NCBI GenBank assembly: GCA_034769895.1
Contig: CM068367.1
Coordinates: 88,021,899-88,085,898 of the forward strand
DNA length: 64,000 bases
Origin: Magicicada septendecula
Lineage: Eukaryota > Arthropoda > Insecta > Hemiptera > Cicadidae
Direction of reading: 5' to 3'
Shown one piece after another: positions 28,108 to 38,315 of the stretch (positions are counted from its first letter, which is position 1; each line of letters opens with the position of its first letter). The notes under the pieces were generated by a model that searched no databases, had not been told where the DNA came from, and saw only the letters and a program-made list of their open reading frames with translations. A program made the position numbers and the translations under genes.

Positions 28108-29931
28108 TATTTAAACGTTGTTACATTTAATTTGTATAGCCCCACGTTCTTTGGGAGCCAAATATGCAACAATACATATACATAAATACATTTACATATA
28201 CACAAATTTAGCGTGACCGGTCTCACGTTCAAGATTGACAAATTATGTAACAATATAACATTTAAATTGGGTTTCAGGTGTATCTGCAATAAGAACTCTA
28301 TGTACTTGTAACGGTATTTCCAATTTATTTGATATTATTGAAAATTGTGCACATGGCACTGACTTCGATTTAAACATTCGTTATTATTTGTTATTATGCC
28401 GTAAGGCTTATGTTATATACATCCTTACTGACTAAATAGTCTATTCTACTAATCATTGTATTAAAGAAAAATCTCATTTTCAGACTACTCAGTCAATTAA
28501 TGTGTTTCAAAATATCAATATTTAAATCTATTTTTATATATTGTAATATACTCAAAATATTAATAGTTATTGAATTTATCTTTTGTTTCTCAGTACTGTT
28601 TTATCTCAAATACTAATTGTTTTCATTTAAATGCTTTGTATTCATTTTATTTCATATTAATTTGAGCTCTTGTTACGTTAATCGTATTTCTAAAACATCT
28701 ATGATTTTAATTCTACTTTACAAGAAACATTGGCTCTTACTTTTAAATAAAATAGAAATGTCTTTAATTGTCTTTGAGTTCATTGTACGATTAAGATATA
28801 AATAAGTTGTTTATCACCTTATTGTCGTCAATCATACTCGATCATTTTGATCCATCTGTAGTCGTCCTCGTCTCGCACTCCAGCGTCGGCTGTCTCTCTT
28901 CTCCTCTTGTCCAGCGTCGGCTGTCTCTCTTCTCTTCTTGTCCAGCGTCGTATCACTCTCTGGAACTCTCCTCTTGTCCAGCGTCGTATCACTTCTTCTT
29001 GTCCAGCGTCGAATCACTCTCTGGAACTCTCCTCTTGTCCAGCGTCGTATCACTCTCTGGAACTCTCCTCGTGCTGTTTCTGACGTCAATGGATCTTCTT
29101 ATGTAATTCTTCTTATGTACTGCTGTTATTATTTAAAAATGATTGTATTTACAACTTAGTTACATAGTTGTATGTAACTGGAAAATTTAAACTATTTACA
29201 AAAAAATAAATACGCCGTGCGGACGGGCATAAGCTCCCGCTGCACCGTGGATGATTTAAGAAAGAGAACCACTGTAGCTTGCGTGTCCTATTTATACTCA
29301 TGTCTTGGTCGACACCTGCAGAGGTACGAAATCGACATGTCAGAAACTGTCTCTGGATTCAGTTCCCCCACTCTTTGTCAAATTCGCTATTTCTTATTTT
29401 TCTGCGAATTGCAGAGTCCTGTAAGTATACTCTTATACTTATCTTATAACTATTTTTACAATACATGTTCACTGTAAATTTGGGCATTGCAACTTAACCC
29501 TTTCGATTTGTACACAGTTATTTCACTATTACACTCGTACGGTGTGTCACTTTCGCGTGGTTTTCGTACACAGTGTTCAGTAAATTTTATTACATTTTAT
29601 TGTGTTTTTGGATTTTAATTCTTAATTATAGTTTATGAATAATTACGGAAAAACAGTAATTGTGCAATTATTCATCTTGGGGTGGTAAATTCGCCTGCAT
29701 AGACCTGCGTTCACACACACTAGCAAAATAATGGTGTACACACTTTCAGTTACATTTGTGTGTGTGTGTGCACGTCGATTCAGGTCGAAACACCTGTTCA
29801 TATTTTTGTCTGAGCCAAGCTTGCAATCCCTGACATGCTTATTTCTAATATATTATTAATTATTTACAGTTTATTAGGTAAATTTAAATTTTTATATTCA
29901 ATGCTCAGTACATCACTTATTTGTACTGTCG

Positions 29932-29933
<2 letters not shown>
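28085..29933 (-). mobile_element. Arm L copy 3 (right arm of the palindrome)
   Basis: Read on the minus strand from 29933 it begins TGCGACAGTACAAAT. It has a TATA box at about 29297 (GAGTATAAATAGG), then a GCGGGAGCTTATGCCCGTCC block and a GA-rich minisatellite. A GACTGAGTAGTC block near 28485 matches 27700 in arm 2. The end is TTGTTGCA at 28164. TGGCTCCCAAAGAACGTGG follows at 28142-28160 and resembles gypsy-type primer-binding sites (TGGCGCCCAACGTGGGG) with changes. The arm is about as long as arm 2. Confidence 0.5.
28870..29075 (-). repeat. GA-rich minisatellite within arm L copy 3
   Basis: On the plus strand, CTTGTCCAGCGTCG recurs five times (near 28907, 28947, 28973, 28998 and 29034). It alternates with GGCTGTCTCTCTTCTC or TATCACTCTCTGGAACTCTC. 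Unit length varies from about 26 to 41 bp. The overlapping open frames on both strands are products of this repetition. Confidence 0.8.

Positions 29934-29989
<56 letters not shown>
29934..29989. repeat. (TA)n microsatellite
   Basis: About 55 bp of TA between the end of the arm L palindrome and the first base of the gypsy A 3' LTR. It is probably the target into which A inserted. Confidence 0.9.
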
Positions 29990-29992
<3 letters not shown>

Positions 29993-31252
29993 AATGTAGC
30001 AGTGTTTACCGGGTTTAACTTTTAGCCATACGTTGGTTGCGTCATCTGTAATACCACGTGTTACTTTTAATTCGTTTATCGTGAAAGGTTATTAAGTGTA
30101 AATTGATTTCATTTGTGTAAAAAAACGAATTTGTTGCCGTAATCGATCCTGTCTTCGAGCGCCCTGTTCTTCTTTTAAATAATCTGGTCCGTTCGCTGCT
30201 CACTCTCCTGGTTGCTGCCTGTAATCGTCCTGTAAATTCTCTAATTCTCTACAATGACAACTCTTTCCAGTCAAAACAATAATATTTATTTTTATTTCAA
30301 TTGTTCAGTAAAGGGTCAGTCGACTTGTGTCGAAACAAAATAATGGTCGGGTTCTTTGATACTGCTATTGAATTCAGAGAATGCACACAAAAATACAATA
30401 CATCACAAAAGGTAAGTAAAATTTAAAATCTTAATACTATATTCTATTAATCGTTGCTAAGCAACGACTGTTGTTTCGTGGCTATAGCGGGCAGCGGTAA
30501 TTCCACAAGATGGCCGCTCACACGTCTAACCTATATTACGAGCTGTTCATTTCGAACTCACTCAAATTATTTTAAAATAAATGTTTTAGTGTTCACAGGT
30601 TTAGTTTGTAAGCATTTCTTTTAATTAATGATCACTGGTGTCTGTTCTGTTAGTGTAGATAGTGTCTACGATAGTGTTGTGTAATCGTATCTGTAGTGTG
30701 GCTGTGAATTAAGTTCGGTCTCACCCACAGAAGTTCGTTCGCTCTAGATAGTCAGTATTTTCTGAGGTTCTGCATTTAGTTTTTGTTTTAATTCAATTAT
30801 TTCTGTTTTCTGGTCTTCCCTAGTGTTTACCGCTTCTGCTGGTAATTATTATTGATCGCCAATGGTCCAAAAAACATTACTTGTATTTAATTAGAATTGG
30901 TTTCATCAGAGCACATCTCCCCTCGGCAATGGTTAACAATACTTCTTTAACAATACTATGGTTAATATTTTTGCTTCTTCATCAACGGTCTCCTGACCTT
31001 ACAATACTGGCCTTTGATTGGTTAAAACTGAGAGTTCATTAGGTCACATGGTCAGTTTACAAAAATCAAATGTTCATTTACGTATAAGAAAAATACTCCT
31101 TTTTTAGCCTTAAGTTTCCTTAAATTTAAATTACATCATGTTTTTCTTTATATAATTATAGCATTTTGATACCTTATTTACATAATTTGATTATTATAAA
31201 GGGTGATTTCCCACCTTACAAAATTTCTAACTTTGGGCCTACACTTTTGGTT

Positions 31253-31968
31253 TTTAGAATTAATATTAGGCAATTACCTGTATTAACTTCCGTCTTGTGA
31301 CTTCTTTAGTTTTTTCCTTAAAACAACGCGTTTCGAGAATAAATTCTCATCATCAGGTTTTTTAAAATTATAAAAACATCAAATTCACCCAAAAGGGGTC
31401 GTCAACTATTTAAAATACACAAACACAAAAACACCACACATAATTAAACACCGACACAGTCACGGCACAGTCCGATGCGCATCGTCTCGCCGCCAACGAC
31501 CAACTGTTGCACTTTGTCTTATATGACCGTTATCATTGCCCGCTGACCCATCGATATCGATGGCCGTGTTGTACAGCAGATTCGATCGGAACGAAACTTT
31601 GTCATTAAGTAGCTGGTCCGTTTGTAACTTAGAAGCCCTGTATATCTCATATTCCTCCACAGCGTTCGTGTATGCACCCTTTTTACAATTATGAAGCAGT
31701 TTAAAGTTTGTGTGGAAGTCTGAGTACTTATGATTATACAGCATTAAATGCTGAACGTAACTGGATCTAGTTTTCGAGATATCACTTTTGGGCAGGTGTT
31801 CTTTAAAACGTTCGGCTGACGGCCTGCCCGTTTGTCCTATATAGAATTTGTCACAGTCATCGCATTCAAGCTTGTACACTCCAGTTTTCTCTTCAGCCGG
31901 GATATGAGTTCTTTGTCCCAAACGTTTTTTGATGTTATTTGTGGTTTTAAAGGCCACTGCTATTTTAC
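31253..31968 (-). pseudogene. Penelope-like fragment, minus copy (GIY-YIG endonuclease end)
   Basis: This 716-bp segment is the exact-length inverse of 32181-32896. The minus-strand frame (31460 to about 31968) encodes the C-terminal endonuclease of a Penelope-like retroelement: GVYKLECDDCDKFYIGQTGR carries the GVY...YIG pair, followed by ERFKEH. The tail is about 80 residues, and the 3' untranslated part has a hammerhead-like motif. The RT domain is absent because the copy is 5'-truncated. It abuts the plus copy directly at 31968/31969, a head-to-head arrangement typical of this class. Confidence 0.8.
31332..31356 (-). ncRNA. Hammerhead-like motif, Penelope minus copy
   Basis: On the minus strand: CTGATGA, T, stem GAGAA / TTCTC with a TTTA loop, then GAAACGCG. 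It is an identical mirror of the motif at 32793-32818. Penelope-like elements are known to carry hammerhead ribozymes in their terminal repeats; the extra T before stem II is a departure from consensus. Confidence 0.4.
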
Positions 31969-32896
31969 TATTCATATATTACTATATTCAAATATAATCA
32001 AAAGTATAGCTATCGCTAATGGGTATAACAGTGGAATCATAGACAAGCTTATAAGAAAACACTCGGTAAAAATCAATAGTAAAAGCAGATTAACCGGCCC
32101 ATCTAAAGAAGATACTAAATTTATAGTAACTGTGTACACAAATGTACTACCAGTCATTGTAAAGAATGAGCTGAAAAAACGTAAAATAGCAGTGGCCTTT
32201 AAAACCACAAATAACATCAAAAAACGTTTGGGACAAAGAACTCATATCCCGGCTGAAGAGAAAACTGGAGTGTACAAGCTTGAATGCGATGACTGTGACA
32301 AATTCTATATAGGACAAACGGGCAGGCCGTCAGCCGAACGTTTTAAAGAACACCTGCCCAAAAGTGATATCTCGAAAACTAGATCCAGTTACGTTCAGCA
32401 TTTAATGCTGTATAATCATAAGTACTCAGACTTCCACACAAACTTTAAACTGCTTCATAATTGTAAAAAGGGTGCATACACGAACGCTGTGGAGGAATAT
32501 GAGATATACAGGGCTTCTAAGTTACAAACGGACCAGCTACTTAATGACAAAGTTTCGTTCCGATCGAATCTGCTGTACAACACGGCCATCGATATCGATG
32601 GGTCAGCGGGCAATGATAACGGTCATATAAGACAAAGTGCAACAGTTGGTCGTTGGCGGCGAGACGATGCGCATCGGACTGTGCCGTGACTGTGTCGGTG
32701 TTTAATTATGTGTGGTGTTTTTGTGTTTGTGTATTTTAAATAGTTGACGACCCCTTTTGGGTGAATTTGATGTTTTTATAATTTTAAAAAACCTGATGAT
32801 GAGAATTTATTCTCGAAACGCGTTGTTTTAAGGAAAAAACTAAAGAAGTCACAAGACGGAAGTTAATACAGGTAATTGCCTAATATTAATTCTAAA
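31969..32896 (+). pseudogene. Penelope-like fragment, plus copy (linker plus GIY-YIG endonuclease)
   Basis: The plus frame is open to the stop after 32689. From about 32020 it encodes the linker after the reverse transcriptase (NGYNSGIIDKLIRKH, then LTGPSKEDTKFIVTVY), then the GIY-YIG domain with FYIGQTGRPSAERFKEH near residues 160-180 of the open frame. The protein end RRDDAHRTVP is identical to the minus copy. The part of the open frame left of 31969 belongs to the inverse copy and is not genuine. Penelope-like elements use RT plus GIY-YIG nuclease for target-primed insertion; this copy lacks the RT and cannot move itself. Confidence 0.8.
32793..32818 (+). ncRNA. Hammerhead-like motif, Penelope plus copy
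   Basis: CTGATGA (32793-32799), T, stem GAGAA / TTCTC, GAAA (32815-32818), then CGCGTTG. It lies about 100 bp after the stop codon of the GIY-YIG frame, in the 3' part of the element. Confidence 0.4.
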
Positions 32897-34048
32897 TATT
32901 AGTAACGTGACTTGGAGACAATTAAAACAAAATGAACTTTTGGTTTCCTTGCATTTATTTACTAATCTATTTGTTTCTGACATCATTCCTTTTATACTGA
33001 ATTTGTGGCTTAGGCCATTAGTGGTTTTTCAATACTATTTTATAATTTACATTTATTATTACTTAAACTCTGATTCAGAACCCTTTTTTCTGATTTTGCT
33101 ATTTACTAAACGAGTCTGGACCCTTAACATTATTTAACAAATGGTTACAATAAAATCCTTTAACATATCATTCAATATACTGCCTCTATGGCCTAGTCTA
33201 CAATTATTAATTGACAAATAATATAATTAGTATTAATACAATAACCTGATAAGAACAGAATCATCCGGCATGCTATGTTTTAAGCATGGCCTACCTGGTT
33301 AAACCTTGTATTTTACAATTAGCCACAATCATTAGTTAACTGGCATACTATTCAGCCATCCCACTAATCTTAACCAGTACTACTAATCAGTGATTAGATT
33401 ATTGTTCATGGGTTTTTGGTTCCTAATGCATCACCTTCTGATTCTGCTCATAGGCTCCAACTATTTCTAACAACATGGTTCATGAATTTTACCCATCAGC
33501 TTTGGCATGAAACACAAACATAACTAGTCATGCCAAAACCTTTGTAAACATCTTAACATTATTTAAAACCCCCATCACAACTCACTACTAACGTGATTCA
33601 TGGGTTTTCTTTACATAAAAGTATTTAACCCACACTTCTGCCATTACCCCCTCACTGACACTTTTTGTGTTTGCGAATATCACTGGTACTTCACTGACAC
33701 TTTATTAGTTGGGTGTTTGTTTGTTCGTACTATCTAATATCAGGGATCATTAGCTTTCACAGTCTGTTTCTGTTTGCTTAGTAACTACCTTTATCCCACA
33801 CTCTTTCACATTAACATAATTACAAAAGGTTTGTATGTTATTTTATATTTATTTTACATTTTGATTGGTTTATTAACTACCTGCATTGTATTTTTACTTT
33901 TATTATTTATATGAGACAGTCTTTCTTTTCTGTAACTAAAGTTTTTTATTGGTCTATGTTGATAGCATAGGCGACTCTGCCTACTATCATTCCTACTGAA
34001 TTGAGCAGTTCTAGCTTTGGGACAGGGTTACTGTTATGTCACATTACA

Positions 34049-34134
34049 TATGCTCCCCCACCAAAACATGTTTATTTTCCTAGCTGAAGGTCTAGGGAAA
34101 ATTAACTGTCAATCTCAACCTCCTGTTTCTCATT
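34049..34134 (-). promoter_or_regulatory. Gypsy A 3' untranslated segment with purine-rich tract
   Basis: Between the integrase stop (34135-34137) and the LTR, the minus strand reads GGTGGGGGAGCATA directly before TGTAATGTG. This is a plausible polypurine tract for plus-strand priming. The equivalent in gypsy B is GGAGAGCATA. Confidence 0.5.
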
Positions 34135-35166
34135 TCATTCAAAATATTTTTTCATTTCGGACACATTGTATGTGCCCTTCACTTTATTATTGCTTGGATT
34201 GGCTAAAACATAGGTGTTATTACTGTTGTCTTTGATTACCACAAATGGTCCATGGTACAGCAGCAGGAGTTTTTTCGTTATTCCTTCCGTACCACTGGGC
34301 TGCTGTCATGTGGTGGACGTAATCAGCAAATCATCTACATACACCGTGGCGAAATTCAGTACCTCTCTTCCTAATATTTGGTCCATGACCTTGACAAAAA
34401 CAGCGACAGAGTTTACCAAGCCAAATGGTAATCTTTTAAATTGATAGTTGCGACCATCGAAAATAAACGCAACATATCTCCGGCTGTTGGGGTGCAGCTC
34501 AACCTGCCAATACCCGCATACGGCGTCGAGGATGCTCATGAACTTGCAGCCTTCAAATTTCTTCATAATTTCCTCTATTTCGCCCGGTGATGTTCTGTCG
34601 TTCACTATATTCCTATTTATTTCTCTGGCGTCTAGACACAACCTGACCGCCCCATCCTTCTTCTGCACCGCGACAATTGGACTGGTGTACGGTGATGAAC
34701 TGATTTCAATAATATCTTGGTCTAGCATTTTCTGTATTTCTCTTCTGACTGCCGGTTTAAGTGATTGAGCAATGGGGTAGGAGTTTTTGTTAAACTTTAT
34801 TGGGTTGTGGAATTCTAACTCACAAACAAAGTTCTTCGCCTTACCAGGTAGATCTGAGAAAGTGTTTCTGTATCTATTATACACATTTACCAACCGTTCC
34901 TTTTGTTCTTGCGTAATGTTTTCTCCCCTGGTGACTTGAAATGAATATATTTCATTCAACTTCTTATTCCACTCTTCATTTTCAGGGTAGGTTGATCCTT
35001 GAGTTGGTGTCCTAAACTCCTCCCTCTCATCTTGGATCAAGGTGAATGAATGTCTATTATGTGTGGCACTATTCTGGCCTAAAATTTCACTTGACCATTC
35101 ACCCTGTTTGTTGGTCAGTGTTATTTTCTCACTGCCAATGTCAATAATAGCTGAGTGGCGCCTTAA
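34135..35166 (-). pseudogene. pol: Gypsy A pol, 3' segment: RT fused to integrase tail by deletion
   Basis: The minus frame resumes just after the Harbinger insertion (RRHSAIIDIG). It runs through the RT fingers and palm: SPYTSPIVAVQKKDG, RLCLDAREIN, LPFGLVNSVAVF, and the YVDD active site near 34335. Directly after LLITSTT a stop and a shift lead into an integrase C-terminal tail (TEGITKKLLLLYHGPF... to the stop at 34135). That tail aligns with gypsy B's integrase end (50000-49838). The rest of RT, all RNase H and the integrase core are missing, an internal deletion of about 1.8-1.9 kb relative to B. The product would lack integration and RNase H activity. Confidence 0.85.
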
Positions 35167-35199
35167 AGGATGTTTCACACTATCGCTCTAGGTACGGTC

Positions 35200-35370
35200 G
35201 CGTTCTCGGCGCGGTCGAGGTAGAGGCGTGGTCTAAAGTATTCACACCGCGACGCTCTCCGCGTACTCACCGCGGTTTAACCGCGAACTCACTGCAGTCC
35301 AACCACGGACTCACCGCGGTCCAATCGCGGTCCTTTTTGTACCGCTGCCCCACTGCGGTTCTTAAAAGTA
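35200..35370. repeat. Harbinger left subterminal repeats
   Basis: ACCGCGGT/CCGCGGTT-type motifs recur (near 35267, 35310 and 35325) within GC-rich sequence that contrasts with the AT-rich surroundings. GGTACGGTC at 35191 also occurs, inverted, near the right end at about 38260. They are likely transposase or MADF-protein binding sites. Confidence 0.5.
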
Positions 35371-35409
35371 TCGCGGCATCGCCCGAAGCAGTCAGTAGTT
35401 AGCTTGTTC

Positions 35410-37403
35410 ATGGCCGAAAGGATGGATTTCACCAACCAAGAACTGCTTATGATAGCGGTGCTTCTGGATGAAGATGAGGAACGGTCCAGTACCAAAAAAA
35501 GGAGAATATGGGTGCATCCTACTTTACAAAGAAGATTGACAGAACGAGAATTTCACACGTTGTTTCCTCAGCTGCTTAAAGATGACACCAGATTCAACCA
35601 GTATTTCAGGATGTCAAAGGAACAGTTCCAGATATTGTTGTGTAAAATTGACAGTGACTTGATTAAACAAGATACTTCATTTCGAGCGGCCATCTCACCA
35701 AGGGAAAGATTAGCTGTCTGTTTAAGGTAAGCTAAAAAAAAATCCTTTAGCATAACTAGTTTACAAAAAAGAATGTATTAAAATTTCTTTGGCAATCGAT
35801 AACTCGATTAGGATTGATCGGTTAGAGATGGTATTTCTACTGAATTTGGCCTTGAGTGTGTGGTGACCAGGCTTGATATAAAAGCTGTAAAGTTTACAAG
35901 ATGACATATATTTTAATTGGTTTCGAGCGTGATAACAAGTCTATTGGGATGAAATTATAACTGAAGTTAGGCCTTAGTGTATGTTGGCTGATAGTTGAAA
36001 TTTTAGTGTCAAGGAACCATTAACAAGACACTGAGCTTTTTAAATTTGGACTAGTCATAGCGAAAAACGTCAAAGTTACCCTATGGGGCCCTTCCTGCTA
36101 GGCTAGGACCAATTAAAACGAGGCGAGAAACGAAATTATTGACTAAAGTAAACTTTCTAGAGATTATTCCGTGTAGCCATTATTTTCAGCCGTTGCCTCA
36201 AAATTAATTCACAAAATTATTGGTTTCATGTCTTTTATATAATATCTCTCTTACATAATTTTACAAAGAAGGGGACATCAATAAATGAAGGGTTACGAAA
36301 CATAGCTATACGTATATTGTAACTTAAAAAGATAGTAACAATAGTAACTTAAACCAGCGTAAAAGGCATATATTACAGATTTTTTTTATTAAGCTTAGCA
36401 GATAAAAGACAGAAGAAGCAATATAATTGTAATGTGTCTGTTTGCAGATTCCTTGCCAGCGGGGATTCATTTCGGACCATTGCATTCAGTTATAGGCTGG
36501 GCACATCAACAGTACAAAGTGTGGTTCATCATAGACGTCATCATACAAGGTACAGTATGACGTCTTGATGTGCTTGTATCATCATGGTACAAGGTATGCG
36601 ACGTCATCATAAAGAAATTACTCCAAGAGTTCATGCCCACTCCAAAGAAGCAAGATTGGGAAAGAATAGCAGCCGAGTTTTGGGGGCAGTGGCAGTTCCC
36701 TAACTGTTTAGGGGCTTCAGACGGAAAACACGTTGTAATTGAAGCCCCGAAAAATTCGGGTTCGCTGTATTTTAATTATAAGAAAATATTTTGTATAGTT
36801 CTCCTAGTTTTGGTAGATGCTAAGTACAGATTTGTATCTGTTGACGTCGGTTCATACGGTAGGAGTAGCGACGGAGGGATATTTAGCTCTTCCAATCTGG
36901 GAAAGTGGTTGGAATCTGGAACTTTAAACATTCCAGATGATACGCTGCTGCCAGGGACACACCAGACAACACCGTACGTTATTGTTGGTGATCCCGCCTT
37001 CCCGCTGAAGAATTATTTAATGAGACCATTTCCAGGTCATCAAATAGAAAATAAAATAGATAGGAGAGTTTTTAATTACAGATTATCTAGGCCGCGAAGG
37101 GTTGTAGAAAATTTTTTTGGGATTCTTACTCAAAAATTCAGAATTTATAACAGGCGATTAAAAGTAGATCCCAAATATATAGACAAAATCGTTCTGACTA
37201 CATGCATCCTACATAATTTTATTCGTCAAGAGACGGCTATGCCTTCATTAACTGCTCACGATCTTGTGATTGGGCAAAATTTAACGAACATCCCGAGACA
37301 GGGCGGGAATTGTTCATCTAAAGCATTTGAAGTACGCGAAATCTTTACATCATTCTTCAATTCAGAAGCCGGCGCCGTCCCTTGGCAAATAAATATGATA
37401 TAA
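35410..37403 (+). pseudogene. Harbinger transposase (HARBI1-like DDE), two exons, frame broken
   Basis: Exon 1 starts at ATG 35410 (MAERMDF; the codon at 35404 is only TTG) and ends at 35726 before GTAAGC. It carries the FRMSKEQFQILL / SPRERLAVCLR segment typical of HARBI1 N-termini. Exon 2 starts at 36448 after TTTGCAG (FLASGDSFRTIAFSYRLGTS) and, from about 36590, gives the DDE_Tnp_4-type catalytic region. Its landmarks are GASDGKHVVIEAP (first D), RSSDGGIF, IVGDPAFPLKNYLMRPF and RRVVENFFGIL (final E). Between about 36520 and 36590 a locally duplicated ACAAGGTA...GACGTC sequence introduces a stop (TGA 36566-36568) and a frame change. Catalytic residues look intact, but the protein is interrupted. 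Confidence 0.85.
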
Positions 37404-37515
37404 AATTCCAGTTTGTTCAATGAAGAAATGTTTATTAATACTACATAAAAATAGGAAAGATACAAAGGAAATTCATTGTAAATTAGTTCCAATAAATATA
37501 ATGTTGAATCTTACC

Positions 37516-37641
37516 TGTTTTATTTAAAGCTTGTCCAGTGTCTTCCCACACTTTCTTCTTCCTCACATTATCACTGTAACACCGGTGTGATAAATCGTAT
37601 AATTCAGGGTAATTGCGAAATAATTCTATTAATTTTTCATC
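37516..37641 (-). pseudogene. MADF-domain gene, first exon only
   Basis: Minus-strand MDEKLIELFRNYPELYDLSHRCY... is the start of a MADF (Myb/SANT-like, Adf-1 type) DNA-binding domain. The pattern LI.L.R.YPELYD......Y, then a W in KKVWEDTGQALN, is diagnostic. The frame ends at a GTAAGATTC donor (from 37515), so this is an exon. PIF/Harbinger elements normally carry such a second gene, whose product helps target the transposase. I find no second exon before the convergent transposase end, so the gene is probably truncated by deletion. An upstream in-frame ATG at 37668 would add nine residues. Confidence 0.65.
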
Positions 37642-37739
37642 CATCGTTAAATAAAAACAAACTGACAATCACGTGAGGGCGTGAGACAAAGTGTCAAAGG
37701 GTCTGACTCTTTCCGAACACAGTGCTCGAATGAAAGAAC

Positions 37740-38300
37740 CAAGGGTTGACCGCGGTCGGAGCGCGCCTGATAAACAGTGGACAGTCATTTCTCCCAAAGT
37801 AGGCATAGCTGTTGACGGTTGTAGTTTACACCCTTCTATATATGACAGTGTCAGCACCATTGTCTCACTGGCTGCTGCAAGATGTACGCTTTACGTGAAC
37901 GGAATGAAAAACTTGTCAGCTATGTAGTTTTATAAAATATTGGGACGTACTTCAGTGAATGCGCGCGCGCGCTTATCTACATTTAGATAAATTTGTATGC
38001 ATTGATATAGATTAGAATCAATAATAATATAAATAAAATAAAATAAATAAATTTTATGTAGGGCAGAAAACAAATTTGTTCATCATAGCGGCGGCCTATT
38101 CAAACTTGCATAACAAGCACGGGACGGCTCGAGACCGCGGTCAGGCCGCGGTAAAATATCCGTCGGGCAGAATCGTCACGAGAGCGCGATTGGAGCGTGA
38201 TCGAACCGAGCCTCATAGTGTGTACACTTCCACTGTAATACATTGGATTAATTTTGACCGTACCTTGAGCGAACCGAGACTGGAGCGCGAGCGTCCCTAC
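37740..38300. repeat. Harbinger right subterminal region
   Basis: GACCGCGGTC occurs at about 37749 and again at about 38132 (GACCGCGGTCAGGCCGCGGT), matching the left subterminal motifs. Between them lie a GCGCGCGCGC run (37960) and AT-rich filler. The frame at 37691-37927 has no recognised domain. Confidence 0.5.
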
Positions 38301-38315
38301 AGTGTGAAACACCCT

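Larger units (their letters stand above)
29990..34048 (-). repeat. Gypsy A 3' LTR (interrupted by Penelope-like fragments)
   Basis: Its left 360 bp (TGTAATG... to about 30350) matches the 5' LTR remnant at 60764-61120. Its right end ...CACATTACA at 34048 is followed by TATGCTCCC, just as the gypsy B LTR end at 48168 is followed by TATGCTCTCC. The ends TGTAA...TTACA fit an LTR. The length is 4059 bp including the Penelope-like pair at 31253-32896, so roughly 2.4 kb of LTR proper. Long LTRs are shared with gypsy B. Divergence between A's two LTRs is clearly greater than between B's, so A is older. Confidence 0.7.
35167..38315 (+). mobile_element. PIF/Harbinger DNA transposon inside gypsy A pol
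   Basis: Terminal inverted repeats AGGATGTTTCACACT (35167) and AGGGTGTTTCACACT (inverted, ending 38315) match over 15 bp with one difference. TAA at 35164-35166 and 38316-38318 is the duplicated target, matching the TWA preference of this superfamily. Excision on paper restores the gypsy A frame GCDALRRHSAIID, which parallels GCDILRRNSAIID in gypsy B. The element carries a plus-strand DDE transposase and one exon of a minus-strand MADF gene. GC-rich subterminal repeats lie at both ends. Confidence 0.9.

Noticed and set aside
31832-32689. 285-codon open frame with an apparent new N-terminus
   Set aside because: The first ~45 codons are antisense of the neighbouring inverted copy. Only the part from 31969 belongs to the Penelope-like element.
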